Shown here: in pieces, positions 46,270 through 57,904 of the stretch
Position numbering within the stretch: position 1 is the stretch's first letter
Layout: every line of letters begins with the position of its first letter
NCBI GenBank assembly: GCA_963920665.1
Contig: OY987272.1
Location: 1,245,001 to 1,309,000 of the forward strand
Direction of reading: 5' to 3'
From: Straminergon stramineum
Lineage: Eukaryota > Streptophyta > Bryopsida > Hypnales > Calliergonaceae
DNA length: 64,000 nucleotides
Made by a program: the position numbers and the translations under genes
Notes under the pieces: model-generated
What the model was told of the DNA's origin: nothing
The model's input: the letters and a program-made list of their open reading frames with translations, nothing else
Database searches by the model: none

Positions 46270-46645
46270 ACTCAACTTTCTCTAATAACATTGCCTTTGG
46301 GATAAACGTTGATAGACTGATATTCTTATGTGTGTCTAATTATAATTTGACATGTCCAATCATATGAATACACAATATGACAAATTTTGAGGGTATAGAA
46401 CTGAACCTTCTCTAATACTGATGTCTTTTGGGGATAGATGTAGATAACACTCTTATGCATGTCTATAACTTGACATGTTCAATCAGTATATTTGACAAAT
46501 ATGAAGGGTACAAAATTGACCTTCCCTAATAATTTTGCCTTTGGGGATTAACATTGATAATACTGTAACTTATGTATGTTCATAACTTAATTTGTCCAAT
46601 CATATGAATACATAATAAGTCAAATTATGAGGAATGGTACAAAAT
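46270..46645 (+). repeat. Three tandem copies of a ~120-bp unit
   Basis: Each copy has C.TTC.CTAATA..., TTTGGGGATA.A..TTGATA, TTATG.ATGT..ATAACTTGACATGT and CCAATCATATGAATACA.AAT. Units begin near 46276, 46405 and 46519. Confidence 0.8.
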
Positions 46646-47019
46646 CAACCACAATAATAGTAAGAAATCCTATTATGACTTAAGTTTAGCTTATTATGGT
46701 ATTGTGCCCATTCAATGTTAGGTATATTTTTTGAGTTTTACCATCTATTTTCCTTTAATTCCCATATTGAATCATTTTTTCAAGTACTGAATCTGTTTTA
46801 TTCTCTATTTTCCCCTCTAAATAAAAACAAATTTTATTTCATAGATGGTTTCTCTGTTTTTTTTGTGATGTTTTCAAATTGCAACCGATTTCATTCCCAA
46901 TTCCACGAGCTAATGAACAATGAACTACCCCGCGGTTCTCCCCGAACATTGCTTGTGACTCCACGAAGAATGAGCATCATCTACTATTAACTCCGCCTAG
47001 TTGACTTACACCAATTCAC

Positions 47020-47465
47020 CTCTTTTCTCAGCTCGGGAATAGACATTGACATTCCATCAACACAACTTACAGTATCATAGATCTCTGACTAGTGAAGTGA
47101 GAAAGTTTGAAATATATATAGCTTAGTTTCTTATGCCGAGTATTTGCTGCTACTCAAAAAACCCAAGTCTCAGTCCCAAACATGAAATAAGTTTACATTC
47201 ACAAAGTTGCTTTACACTTCGAAACACCTATTGAGACTGAGCCTTTCTTAACTCAATCAATCACCTACCTCTATTCTCAGCACTGGCGGGGACATGGCAC
47301 CGACACAAAAATTGCACCGACATAATCAACATCTATATATAGTTGAGTGAAATTTTTTGAAATATAGCTCATTATTTTTTTTCATTGATGTAGAGTATTC
47401 GTTGTTACTCAAAAACTATGAGTAGCTACATTCGAAAGACCTATTGAGATTGTGCCTGGATCTCA
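47020..47465 (+). repeat. Two degenerate tandem copies of a ~245-bp unit
   Basis: Shared blocks: ACCT.T.TTCTCAGC.C.GG, TTTGAAATATA..GCT.A, GAGTATT.G.TG.TACTCAAAAA and ACATTC..AA...CCTATTGAGA.TG.GCC. Confidence 0.65.
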
Positions 47466-47686
47466 TAGCTATGTAGCTGCATTAATTAATAAGGGAAGTC
47501 CTCTTGTAGTGTAGCTGTCTGCTTCAGCTGTTATGTCAAGACACTATCAATTACTCGGCTATTCCAATATGAAGACGATGGAAAAAACAGGAACTGAGAG
47601 ATTTGAAAGTCCTTTACAAATCGGCTTCTGTGCACATTTGCATTTGCTTGTAACGCAAAGAAGTTCATTCATTAATTAATGATTAA

Positions 47687-49752
47687 TTACAGCAGCATGT
47701 GCGAGACTGCAGTTTCAGGTGCACTGTGTGTCACAAAAAGGCAGTTGTCACTTAAATTGCTATGGTTGGGTCTGCCTGGATTGCTGACATCTCCTCCTGC
47801 GAGTCGGGCAGCATCGCCTTCTTGCCAGGTACTGACTCTGTCAATTGGACGGTGGAAGTGCCTTGCCACTCTTTCTCTCCAAAACAGTCCGTCCTGGAAA
47901 ATGGCAAGAATTCGGAGAGATAAATTTATAAATTTAGAGGTAGAGGATTCTAATATGTAACCATTAGGGACTGGATCTCATCATTCTCTTTTACTAAACT
48001 AGTAGAAAAACGGTGCCCGCGTCAACATGTTTCGTTGCTGTACCTGACGGCTTGATTCGGACATAGTTTTCTACTTAATAATTCTAACCACTATTACCAG
48101 CGGCACCTCAGCTATTTATATCTTGCATTGGCCTTCAATACTTTGTACGTGGCCACTGGTCTTTGAATGGAAATGGGATCGTTTCATTTAGTGATAAAGA
48201 AGCTGATCACAACATGTTTGACTCTTGTATCGAAAGATCTTTCCGTAGCTTTACATCGATCTCCGAAATATCAAACTCTTACGCATCTGTGCAAAAATGC
48301 TTGAAGCGACGCAAGTGAAATTAATCCTCTACCTTTATAGTATCCTGGAAAAGACTAAATCAAACAATAGAAGTTCAAATAGCTTCACAAGATCATCGCA
48401 AGTAAAGACTACTAACCTGTATGATGCTTTTCTCTGGAGGTGGGCACCGAACGGGGTCGTCCATTTCCGTGGGCTCAGCTGGATGCTCAACAGCTTCAAA
48501 ATTCTCCAAAAGAGGCACTCCATGGAGTGCAGCTGCAGGACTGATCCTCTTCCCTCCTACACCCTCCACCTACACATTATTTGGTTAATACTTTTAAACA
48601 TTTTCGCTGCAAAATAATTAAGTCGACCAACTTCCTCTAGCTGCTGAGTGGAGGCATGGCGTGTTGCGATTCTAGGCAGAGTCAAATCTGTTTCACTTTC
48701 TTCAAACCAAATTATTTGCAGAGTGTGTTTATTCTTGCACCAGACCTTACAAAGAAAAATTAAAGAAAAAATTCTAAAGCATGATCTCAATGAGACAATT
48801 TAATCTACAGGAAGCAAGCAACCTTCATTTGAGAAAGGTGCTATCTATCTAGGTTTACTTACCATCCTAGTTTACAATGTGCAGAAAATTCATAAATCTT
48901 AAGGACAAAGCTAACAATGTGCAGCTAGACCATGTGAGGCAAAGAGGTACCGACCATCAAGTACTGATGTTTCGAGCGTTGGCTCGGACGACTGTACGCG
49001 AGTTTCCTCAAAGCACCCACCATCTCGTTCTTCTCCACCGCAGAAAACTTACTTGCTCCTGCACAAGCACATTCCGATTCAATTCTTTTGTAAAACAAAA
49101 TCTCAGCTTCTCTTTACCTCAGTCTGTTTCACCGTAACGGATGCCATCTCTTCGCAATTCAAGATTCATAGATCAGAAATGGTAAAAGTGCACAAGAATG
49201 ACATAAACGCCAAGAGCACACCTTCAAATATCTGCAAAAAGGGGGCAATATAATAGACGGGGAATAATATTGTGCACGTACTTCTGTCTTGATGACTCAC
49301 TCCTTCGCAAAAGTTGATGTTTTCTCGAAGCACGTCTCTGTATGCATCAACCCAGATCCTCTCTTTCAATCGAACCCTGAACAATAAATTAGAAAATCAC
49401 AACTATTAGCTGAATGATCCACTAAACCCTGCAACCTTAAAACTCTGAACCCAAATCACAACTAGCTAAGTAACCTCATAACATCACAGAGCTTGGTATC
49501 ATACAAACCTCCATTACAAAACACAAACACAAACTGCTAGCATACACTTACAGCCATCTCGTCGAGTTTCACCATAAAATCCCCTCCACATCTCAAAATA
49601 AGATCGATCAACATGAAACCATCGAGTTCGAGAACCATAAAGTTCAAGCTCTCTCACCTTAACTTTCGGACAGTCACCAAACGCTCACAGACGCAGCATT
49701 TCAAAACCTTCTCCAAGTCTCCATACACCAAAGCAAGTGAACCCAACAGCAT
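47687..49752 (-). CDS. Unrecognised multi-exon gene (six exons, ~255 aa)
   Basis: Minus-strand exons 49752-49658, 49376-49282, 49058-48955, 48745-48632, 48569-48417 and 47893-47687 join in matching phases with GT-AG borders into about 255 residues. The 153-base exon is open in one frame only, strong evidence for coding. The protein starts MLLGSLALVYGDLEKVLKCC, continues through LKERIWVDAYRDVLREN, NEMVGALRKLAYSRP, KHTLQIIWFEESETDLTLPR and VGGKRISPAAALHGVPLLEN, then an acidic/Pro stretch EPTEMDDPVRCPPPE and QDGLFWRERVARHF, with a Gly/Asn-rich tail. I know no family for it. The N-terminus is uncertain: the frame stays open upstream to an acceptor-like site at about 49809, and an alternative exon (49147-49118, MASVTVKQTE) has a good donor but breaks phase. 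The last intron contains a family A repeat. Confidence 0.6.
48050..48340 (+). repeat. Family A repeat in an intron of the unrecognised gene
   Basis: Contains TATGGCCACTGGTCTTTGAAT-like, GACTCTTGTATCGAAAGATC, AAACTCTTACGCAT and AAAATGCTTGAAGCGACGCAA blocks and ends about 80 bp from the exon edge at 48417. Confidence 0.7.
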
Positions 49753-50400
49753 GAATATATTTACACCAGAACAAGAAAAACGGGAACTGATCGATTTTTC
49801 TGAAACTCTGCAAAGCAAGGTAATCGGTAAGATTTATCACGACTGAGCTCCAGTCTGCCAAAGGCTGCAGAACTGATAGATTGCTAGATAGATGAGCGAG
49901 TATGTCATTGCTGTTAGTAGTCAGTGGTTGAACTAAATCGGTACAGTGCAGTGCATTGCAATTGGTGCTGATGGTTTGATTGATTTGTGGCAGGATTGCT
50001 AAATAGAAAATTGTTAAAAGAATTAACCGTTTCTTAAGAATTGTTTGATTGTGCCATATGGTTCTGGGTCCATCGATCGATCGACATGGCTGTGATTAGC
50101 AGCAGCAGCAGCTGGTAACACTGATCGAGCAGACGGCAGGACAGGGGATTCAGTTTGGATCAGACACGTGGTAACTACGGTACTTTCCTTTGGTGCCCTC
50201 GGAGTAAGGAAGGTATGGCTGTCACTTCCGACACCAGGGAAAGGTGTGTACGTCTGGCGGAAGTACACTTTTGGACGAGCATTGTCTGGAGTTTTGTGAA
50301 GGCTTGGGATACGGTTAGATTCCTCGGCAAGGTATTTGCTTACGGACTTGTATTTGGTGAAGTTATACACACATCCTTTAATATATGAAGATACTTACTT
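49753..50400. other. 5' flank of the unrecognised gene and an ambiguous GC-richer patch
   Basis: Around 50020-50390 three frames stay open over about 200 bp (minus 115 codons, plus 77 codons and a third plus frame), so coding cannot be assigned to any. It may be a decayed gene or the promoter region. A CAGCAGCAGCAGC run occurs near 50100. Confidence 0.3.
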
Positions 50401-52799
50401 CAATTCAACTAGTAGAGAACCCACATTATAATAGATAGATGAAGGTAACTTGATGATTGTTTGGCTTCATATACATTTTCCATAATATGAAATTGTACCA
50501 TGTATTAATGTATGAATGCATGTCACGTTCACTTATATTTTATGTATTCTGAATATCTACACACGTATTCATGTGTACTAAAAGAGTTTGTAGGAGTGTG
50601 GACGTATACTTTGAAATCAAAATATTGATGTCAATTCAATGAATTCCAAGAATTGGGCACTTTTGAGGCATGCGGTATGAAATGTAGATCTACACCAGTA
50701 CGCCATTAATAATTTTAGAGCTATGAGTAAATGAATGTTGTAATTCTCAACAAACATAATTGTACCAATTGATGATGTATGTGACAACCTTGTTCTTGGG
50801 TGTTTAGTACATGATCTAAGATATGTCAACATTATAGTGTTGTAAACCTTGTAATTGAGTTTTATAGTTACTAGTTTGACAAAGAATTTGTAGGTGCATT
50901 TTTGGATGTACATTATATTGGGGTTTTGCAAAAGTATAATGATGAGAGTACATTCTTGGGCAAGGTGCCAAGGTTATTAAATGATAACATTCATTATCAT
51001 ATATGAATTTGTGTAGTCACTTGGACTTAATGTATTTAAAATACATGTACAAATATTTATGTATACAAAATATATATGTATATGGCAAACTTGCTTGTTC
51101 AATAAATGATATAAGACAAAACATTCAGTAGAAGAAATTTGCATTTGCTTCAACAAAATTTACATGACATGTTTGTTGAAGCAAATGTAAAATCTACATT
51201 GAAAAATATAGAATAACATAGATTTTGCATTTGTCTCAACAAACATGTCATGTAGATTTTATTGAAGCAAACATAGATTTTTTTTAGTGATTACTTTAAT
51301 ATTTGTAAACTTCATTTCTTATAAAGCCTTGCACAAAGATGTCTTAATTTCTAAAAGTTTACCAACAAGTCTACCTCTAAGAACATTCACTTCTATCTTC
51401 TTCAAAGTCATTTGATTGTTCTACCCATATTTTCCACTACGGTAATCTCTCCATCATTTTTATGGTTTCACATATGCTTATATAATAATCAATTTCCCTC
51501 TAAAGAGAATATATCTTCCATGTAGCTCATGTAAAATAAATTAAAATAAATTAGATTTGGTCCCGGAGTTCCATTCAAGTGTCGTAATGTCGTACTATTC
51601 TGATGACTTCACTGCATTGTGTGCCACGATGACATTTGTACAAAGATTCTACACACAGTTTGCTTGGGAATGTGAACTGCTGCCCCCAAGGACCGTACGT
51701 GCACCAACCGCACTGCAGCACCTTCAAACTGGAAATGGTTGCAAGAAATATCTATCAAGATCTTCACCTGATTATAATCAAGCTTCAACAAATTTGCATA
51801 GCTTGATTTTGCACGGTTTCAAATCAACTGCCGAAGTTTCCATGAAATTCTTGTGAACCATGAAAAGTAAATCACAGATGCTACGTTCTGCTGTTGGCAT
51901 GTTTACCATATTATTATGGACATGATTCTGTAGCATCACGTTAAGATACAGTAATGTAAGTACATGAAATGGACACTCAATTCCTGCCAATGCAACGGAG
52001 GGTTGAAATTCTTTTGACTATAAGCCTTCATATAAGTCTTTTTTGCCCCTCCCCACTCAGTTGGAAATTTGAAATCACTGCTTTAAGTTAGTGAGTGGAC
52101 CTTACAAACACTCCGTCTGTCAAGTCAATGTTCAATAATGACATCCACTGTTGAAATCAAATATGAATTCATTGGCATCAAACTCCAAGTAATTTCCACA
52201 ACTCAGCAAAGAGGCAGAAAGTGACGTACACCAGAGATAGCAAAGCCCTTCCTGAATCATGACATTCAATAAAACAACAAGAAAAACATACCTTAGTCAT
52301 CGTACAAGCGTTGGAGAGACGTTCAGGCCTCTAATGTCATAATCAATCTGCAAATAATCATATTCAATGAATGCCAATCTGCATATAATATTGTATTCTG
52401 TAACAAGAAATATAATCCATGATTGTATTAGTAAGATTAAGTAGACACAGGGCAGCGCGACTCTCACATCACAATGCAACTCACATGACAAGAATTGACT
52501 TGCTACCTGCACTGATTTAACCTATTAGTGAGGGCGAAAAAAATTAGTGTCACAACTCACAACAGATAATTTTTGGGTGGATATTAGTTTCAAGGCACAA
52601 GTAGCTTTGAGTCTTTCTGAAGAATTCATTCAACTTGGCTAGCATCGTGCTTCTCAACAAAGCATGTGGCACGCGCATCGTGTGTCTTCATGTCGTCAAT
52701 AACACTTGTTCAAAAAAAAAACATGAGCCGATAAGCATTTGAAACACAAACGAATCCCGATTACGTGAGGAACAGCATAGGTTCACGAAAATATCTAGG
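50401..52799. other. AT-rich spacer, with a foldback element
   Basis: No gene supported. A 99-codon plus frame (51557-51856) in a GC-richer patch has no recognisable product. 52000-52799 is expected to hold the 3' UTR of the zinc-knuckle gene. Confidence 0.35.
51135..51280. repeat. Long inverted repeat (hairpin) with ~67-bp arms
   Basis: Arms 51135-51201 and 51214-51280 are imperfect reverse complements (about 58 of 67 positions by eye) around a 12-base loop. Shared blocks include TTTGCTTCAA.AAAAT.TAC, ATGACATGTTTGTTGA and CAAATG.AAAATCTA. It could be a foldback transposon or the precursor of a small-RNA hairpin. Confidence 0.75.
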
Positions 52800-55104
52800 T
52801 CAAAATTTTACAACTTTTGGGTTACACTTCCCAGCATTCAGTTTTGTCGAAAGCAAAGTCCTTGGTGTGTCCTTGGTGTTCGTCTTTTGAGTCTTAAATG
52901 CATCACCGGTACTACCAGGTTCATCATCTACTTCACCATCACTACCATCTGAGGTGTCAGCTTTTCCATCTTCCTGAAAGTCATCTTCCAAGTCATCACC
53001 GCTTTTGAATACCGTACGTTTTCCTCCCACTCCTGAAGATACCTGCGTTGAATCTGTTGCTGCGTGCGACAAACACAAACAGACCAGACGTATAAGACAT
53101 ACTTTGCAAGGATGCGCTTTCCACTACGGGAAAATCCTACCAACATCCAAGATTTGACGATTAAATCCATACATCCTTCACTCTAAATTAACGTTTATGT
53201 TATCTGTGTTAAAGAGGTAAATCATCATCCCTGGAAAGAACAATTTTGATAGAGGACTAGCAAGAATTCCTGGTAGTTAGATCAAGAGCAACAAAATCGG
53301 TTCAGAACTTACATATTTTTAGTTTCACCCGAGCATTGCCTGCAAACTTGCCACTGATCTTTTGAGGACAATCTTTGGCAAGGTGTGTAACTGCTTCACA
53401 GATTTTACAGCAACCTCCCTGTTCAGCCACATTGACGTTAGTACCTCGGTATTAAATTATACGGCAATAAAACCAAATAAAGAAATTATCACGACAATTT
53501 TGGAATGGCTCACAATAGAAAATATTTGATAAAGTGTTAGAAATTTAAAAAGTAGACCAGAGAAAAATTTGCTGACTTCGCATCAGCAAGATTATTGAGC
53601 CCATTCATCCAAAAGAATGTTCCTCAATTCAGCAGAAAATTAAACGAGCATGTTCACCTTCGGGTAGATGCCATGTTTATTTTCTGGGCAGTTCCTGCTC
53701 AGATGACCACGTTCTTTGCAGAGGAAACACTCAGCGAACGTTGAACCACCTGCAAAAGTAGACCCAGATAACGTTATGTACAGTATTGGTAAATAGAGAA
53801 CCACCACCACCACCAGCCCCATTTCCTCACATACGTTCCACTCATCTTACATAAGTTATAACCTCACAAACGTAGTTTGATTGAACAGAATAACACCTCT
53901 CCCTAACCCTCTCGTAGACGTCCTTACCATCCTTTAAAGGCTTCGGACACTTATCAAGCGAGTGCCCAGGTTCGCCACAGTTGTAGCATAACTTAGAATC
54001 CGTGCTTTTAAATTCTGAAGGACAATTCTTCAACGTATGGCCCCACATTCTGCACCCAAGACACATCTGGAGACATCCATACCAGCATGTACAAATGATT
54101 AGAAACAGGCTGTTGTTTGGGATCTCTGTAAAAGAGCTTCACAGTGTTTTGAATCACGAGAGAGTCAATATCTCAGTTCCAGACAAAGTCCTTACCTTAT
54201 GGCGATCTTTCTCACTTTTAGTTGGGCAATGCTTAGCAATGTGATCCTTGGATTTGCAAAGGAAACAACCCTCGCCAGGTTTCATTCCAGCTTGACGCAG
54301 AGGGTGTTTGCTGGTACTTGTAACTTTCTTCTTCTTCGCTGAACCATTACCATCACCAGATTCATTAGCTCTTTTCTTGTCCCCTAATTTGTTCCCTCCT
54401 CCATTACTAGTTGAATCGTTGTTCTCGCTGTTGGAGGCACCTCCGTCTGTCGAAGGGATAGTTATAGTACCGTCTGCATCAAGCCAACAGAAAATTATAC
54501 ACATAAGAAATCACAATCACCACAATCAATCAGAGTTGTGTTAAAGTTTCCCGAGGTACCTAATCGCAACACCTACCTAAAGGCAACAATCAAAAAACTT
54601 GCACAATTAACACATATTAAATTTTCAGAATGCACACAACCTCAACAGCAGAAATCGTGTCACTTCTAGGTCATCTACCAACAAAATTTCAAAACTCTGA
54701 AACGTCTGCATACAGTATCCAAACTATGCGTTCTCTGGTGCACTGGAATCCTCTTTCCTAACAAGAATAATTGAAAACCTGACTATTCTAGCAATCCCAA
54801 TAGTAGTAAATATGCTCAGCGCATAATTGTTGCGTTTAGGTGTGGTTCATCACCTACTCTTCACTGTTACTCAAACCCTAAAATGCAATGAGCTCCAAAA
54901 ACAAAAACAAAAATGAAACTTCCAATTAATCATCCACACACTCCACTTAACAACCGCAGAAACTGAAATCTCACACCAAAGTCATCTTCTGCAAGCTCAG
55001 GTCGAATCTAAAACCCTAAATCAGACCAATAACAACATAGAATCTGCAATGATCACACCTGCAACAAGTCGTTTCTTCGCGAGTCGTTGCCGCTTGTTCC
55101 CCAT
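52800..55104 (-). CDS. ZCCHC9-like zinc-knuckle (CCHC) protein, six exons
   Basis: Exons 55104-55059, 54473-54196, 54066-53928, 53749-53658, 53418-53313 and 53059-52800 join in consistent phases into 306 residues. The N-terminus is basic (MGNKRQRLAKKRL), followed by a Ser/Asn/Gly linker and KKKK. Five CX2CX4HX4C knuckles follow: CFLCKSKDHIAKHC, CLGCRMWGHTLKNC, CYNCGEPGHSLDKC, CFLCKERGHLSRNC (then PENKHGIYPK) and CKICEAVTHLAKDC. All zinc ligands are present. The spacing and the HGIYP-GGCCK linkage match the ZCCHC9 family, in which plant members have five knuckles. The C-terminus is acidic and ends KCNPKVVKF. Such knuckles bind single-stranded RNA or DNA; animal ZCCHC9 is nucleolar, and a nuclear/nucleolar RNA role is inferred here. 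Introns are phase-compatible between knuckles. Intron 1 holds a family B repeat. Confidence 0.9.
54690..54830 (-). repeat. Family B dispersed repeat in intron 1 of the zinc-knuckle gene
   Basis: Carries CTGCATACAGTATCCAAACT, GCGTTCT.TGGTGCACTGGAA, CCTAACAAGAATAATTGAAA and TCTAGCAATCCCAATAGTAG, a truncated, diverged inverted copy. Confidence 0.75.
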
Positions 55105-55480
55105 AGTGACCTCCAAATCACGAAATCGAAAGATCCTCAGAGATCAAAACCACACAGACTTGACAATACACTAAAAAAGGGAACGACTCTCAACAATTTC
55201 AGCTGTGATAGATTCCAAATCCACTGGGAAATGAAGCTCAATAAGTAACAAATATAATTCAATTCGACAGGGAGAAGCTTCGAAATGTGCTACTTCTTTG
55301 GCATTAGGATTCAGCGGTCACCGTAGCTGCGAAATCAGACGTTGAAAGCTGTAACGCAGCTCCAATCAGTGGTGAAGTATTCTCTGACGGGCGCTCTCTC
55401 CCCCTCGGGCAATCCAGGGTTCCGGGGTTTAGGGTTTAAGGAATTAGGGCTTCGTCAGCTTCTTTTTTCATCTTGAGGGG
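55105..55480 (-). promoter_or_regulatory. 5' UTR and promoter of the zinc-knuckle gene
   Basis: A telobox TTAGGGTTT at 55429-55437 lies about 330 bp upstream of the ATG, next to a second half-motif (ATTAGGGCTT). Another is in intron 1 (55011-55019). The region ends abruptly at a G8 tract followed by TACCC (about 55478), the sort of end seen in family B. Confidence 0.5.
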
Positions 55481-56102
55481 GGGGTACCCATAGCAACAAC
55501 GAAAATTTTCCATTTCCTTTTTTCATTATATTTTGAGCATTTTGAGTTTTCCACATTGAAGATTATAAATAAATATCAAAGTGGAGAAAATATGTTCCTT
55601 CTTTGAGTATAGAATGGATTGGATCTCCTAATCATGCACATGTATTATTTTTATTTTTATTTCATGAAAGTAGTTGTAATCTATTTTACTATAAATATCT
55701 CTTCAAGTATTATGTTTGAATTGAATAGTTTTAGACTATCATATTAAACACTATCATAGTCTAAGTCTTTGAGTTTAATTTTAATAATTGACTAATGGCA
55801 TAGGGTTTGTATAAAAGTCCTATGACAATCTGATCTTTTGAGTTAAATTTGAGCAATTATATGTGTCTTTCATTGAAATGTATTTTATAGTTAATTCAAA
55901 AGGAGTTGAACAATAGGAAATAAAAAATTAAAGTACTTTAAAAGCATCAATAATATTTTCTTTCTTAAAAATTAAATAGAAGATTTATTAAAATGAATAA
56001 TGATTATTGTAAACTAATTATAGCCCTTTAATTACTTCATAGTCTTCTTTAGCATATTCATCCTAATTTGATCAATCCTTGATTATGAGTTGTTCCATCA
56101 AT
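55481..56102. other. AT-rich spacer, no gene seen
   Basis: Stop-rich in all frames. Confidence 0.4.
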
Positions 56103-56231
56103 GGTGCTAATATGTGAGCCCAAGAATGTAAGCTTGTAAGCATTGAGCCTACATTATAGGTACCTATAATATAGATACCACACACTATAGAAGGTGTATG
56201 TATCATAAACGCCTATAATATAGGCATTTGT

Positions 56232-56308
<77 letters not shown>

Positions 56309-56408
56309 TATAATCATAGATTGTTTCTATGGTATATACACCTATAACATAGGTGTGTAGTATTATAGGCGCATGAGCTCACACTCCTATGCTCACATAA
56401 TAGCAACC
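56103..56408. mobile_element. Inverted-repeat element (family F, copy 3) with (AT)n expansion
   Basis: Ends GGTGCTAATATGTGAGC and GCTCACATAATAGCAACC. Internally collinear with 32356-32580, but where that copy reads ACATATATACC this one has a pure AT tract of about 75 bp (about 56233-56307). Confidence 0.85.
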
Positions 56409-57904
56409 CTCGTTATTCCATAATCTCATGTTTCTTGAATTTTGTGTGGCTTCCTCTTTGTACAACAATGTTTCCACCATAACACTAAAGGAGAAGTAGA
56501 GAGAGAGATACAAATTGAAGTAGCTCAAGAAAAAAAAGGCTAAAAATGCTTTTTTTTTTAGAATGAGAGAAAAATGTAGAGGGCCATGTGTTTTGGACAT
56601 TTTAGAACAACTTCCAAGGCTAAGTCTTAAAAATGACAAAGCAAGTATTTCACTACCCAATGCACCAGATCCACAAGAGCATCTAAACATTATGGTAAAG
56701 CATAAAACATGTCCATCACCACCTTCCACCTAAATCCAACGCCTTTTGGTCTCTCCATTACCGTATCAAAAGCGAAACTTTAGCCAAAAGAAGGTTAATA
56801 CTTACCATTCGTCCCCAAGACCAACATGAATGAAGTATCAATTGGAAATGACATCACAACAACTATCACAGCCTCACTCACTCATGGACCTAAATGACAA
56901 ATTCCATCCTTGAACCTTTAACATCATGACAACACCCTTCCTGAACCATGGGACCTACCTATGCTTTATCAATTTTGTCTCAACAAACTTTGAAAAATCA
57001 CCAAAAATCCATTTCTTGCCGAAATAGCTTGATTCAACTTGCAAGTGGTTTCATTCCAGCTTGTCCATCATTCTCTGCAATATGATCAGCTAGCTGCCCA
57101 GCAGTTTCTCCAAGGTACACAAACTAGGCTAGCTTCTGTACCTGCTAGGCATGCTTCCCTTTAATTTCATTCAGCCACGCAATGGTCAGATTCCTTTGAG
57201 TGCTTCGAAAACATTGACAATGCTCGGGGAGAGACTCATTCAAGAAATCTCGGGGATTTGATACTTTGGCGGAGGTACGTGTAAAGTAAAGTGCAAACCA
57301 CGGATGATGATGGTGGTTTGGATCGGAGGAACCGGTTTCAATAATCCCCAGGTGGAATCTGGAAGGTGCAGGTTCCTCGCTGTAACTTTAAGTACATTAT
57401 AATTTTGTAGTTTTCTGAAGTTTTGTTCATTATAATTTGTGTAAGTTTGTTACTGAATTTCTTCATCATGTTTGCTGCGGATTATGTTTGTTAAGCACGA
57501 GTGTCGAAAGCTCTTCAATTCGTAGTTCGAATTAGTGGCCGGATGTAAACATGCTTCAGAGTGCCAAGAATGTGACACATTCAAGTGCACAAAGTTTATG
57601 ACAAGTATGGATTCATTGAGGTCTGGCTGGTTCCCTGGGCGGAGCAACTTATGGTATGTCGCACTTGGTATTAGGGGTGATGTTTGCAACGTGAATCTAG
57701 TATAGGTGTAGGTCTAAATTTGTTCCTAAGACCCTCAGTAATAACACTCTCTAACACCAAATGTGAACATACCGTAATTGCTCTAGTTTTTCAGTTGGCC
57801 ATCTCAAAAATTGGCAGATTCATTAATTAGTGTCAATTCCTTGGGATATTGCCAATTGAATGTAACAAGAATTATCATACTTCAATTACTAAGAAGCACT
57901 TGGT
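56409..57904. other. Intergenic, one doubtful Cys-rich frame
   Basis: A plus frame at about 57526-57702 is open for some 58 codons, with a cluster CKHASECQECDTFKCTKF and a Trp-containing end. The opposite strand is open too and no start or splice context was found, so it is not called. 56.38-56.73 kb minus is a low-complexity Ser/Phe/Leu frame. Confidence 0.3.

Larger units (their letters stand above)
45770..47686. other. Intergenic with two local tandem arrays
   Basis: Apart from the arrays at 46270-46645 and 47020-47465 nothing is supported. The plus frame at 46715-46990 has an AT-driven composition. Confidence 0.45.

Noticed and set aside
50023..50388. Frames on both strands in a GC-richer patch
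   Set aside because: Three frames open at once; no family or splice partner supports any of them.
53640..53822. 60-codon minus frame as a separate gene
   Set aside because: It is an exon of the zinc-knuckle gene extended by intron translation.
56379..56729. 116-codon minus frame
   Set aside because: AT/poly-T driven Leu/Phe/Ser-rich peptide that overlaps the end of a MITE-like element.
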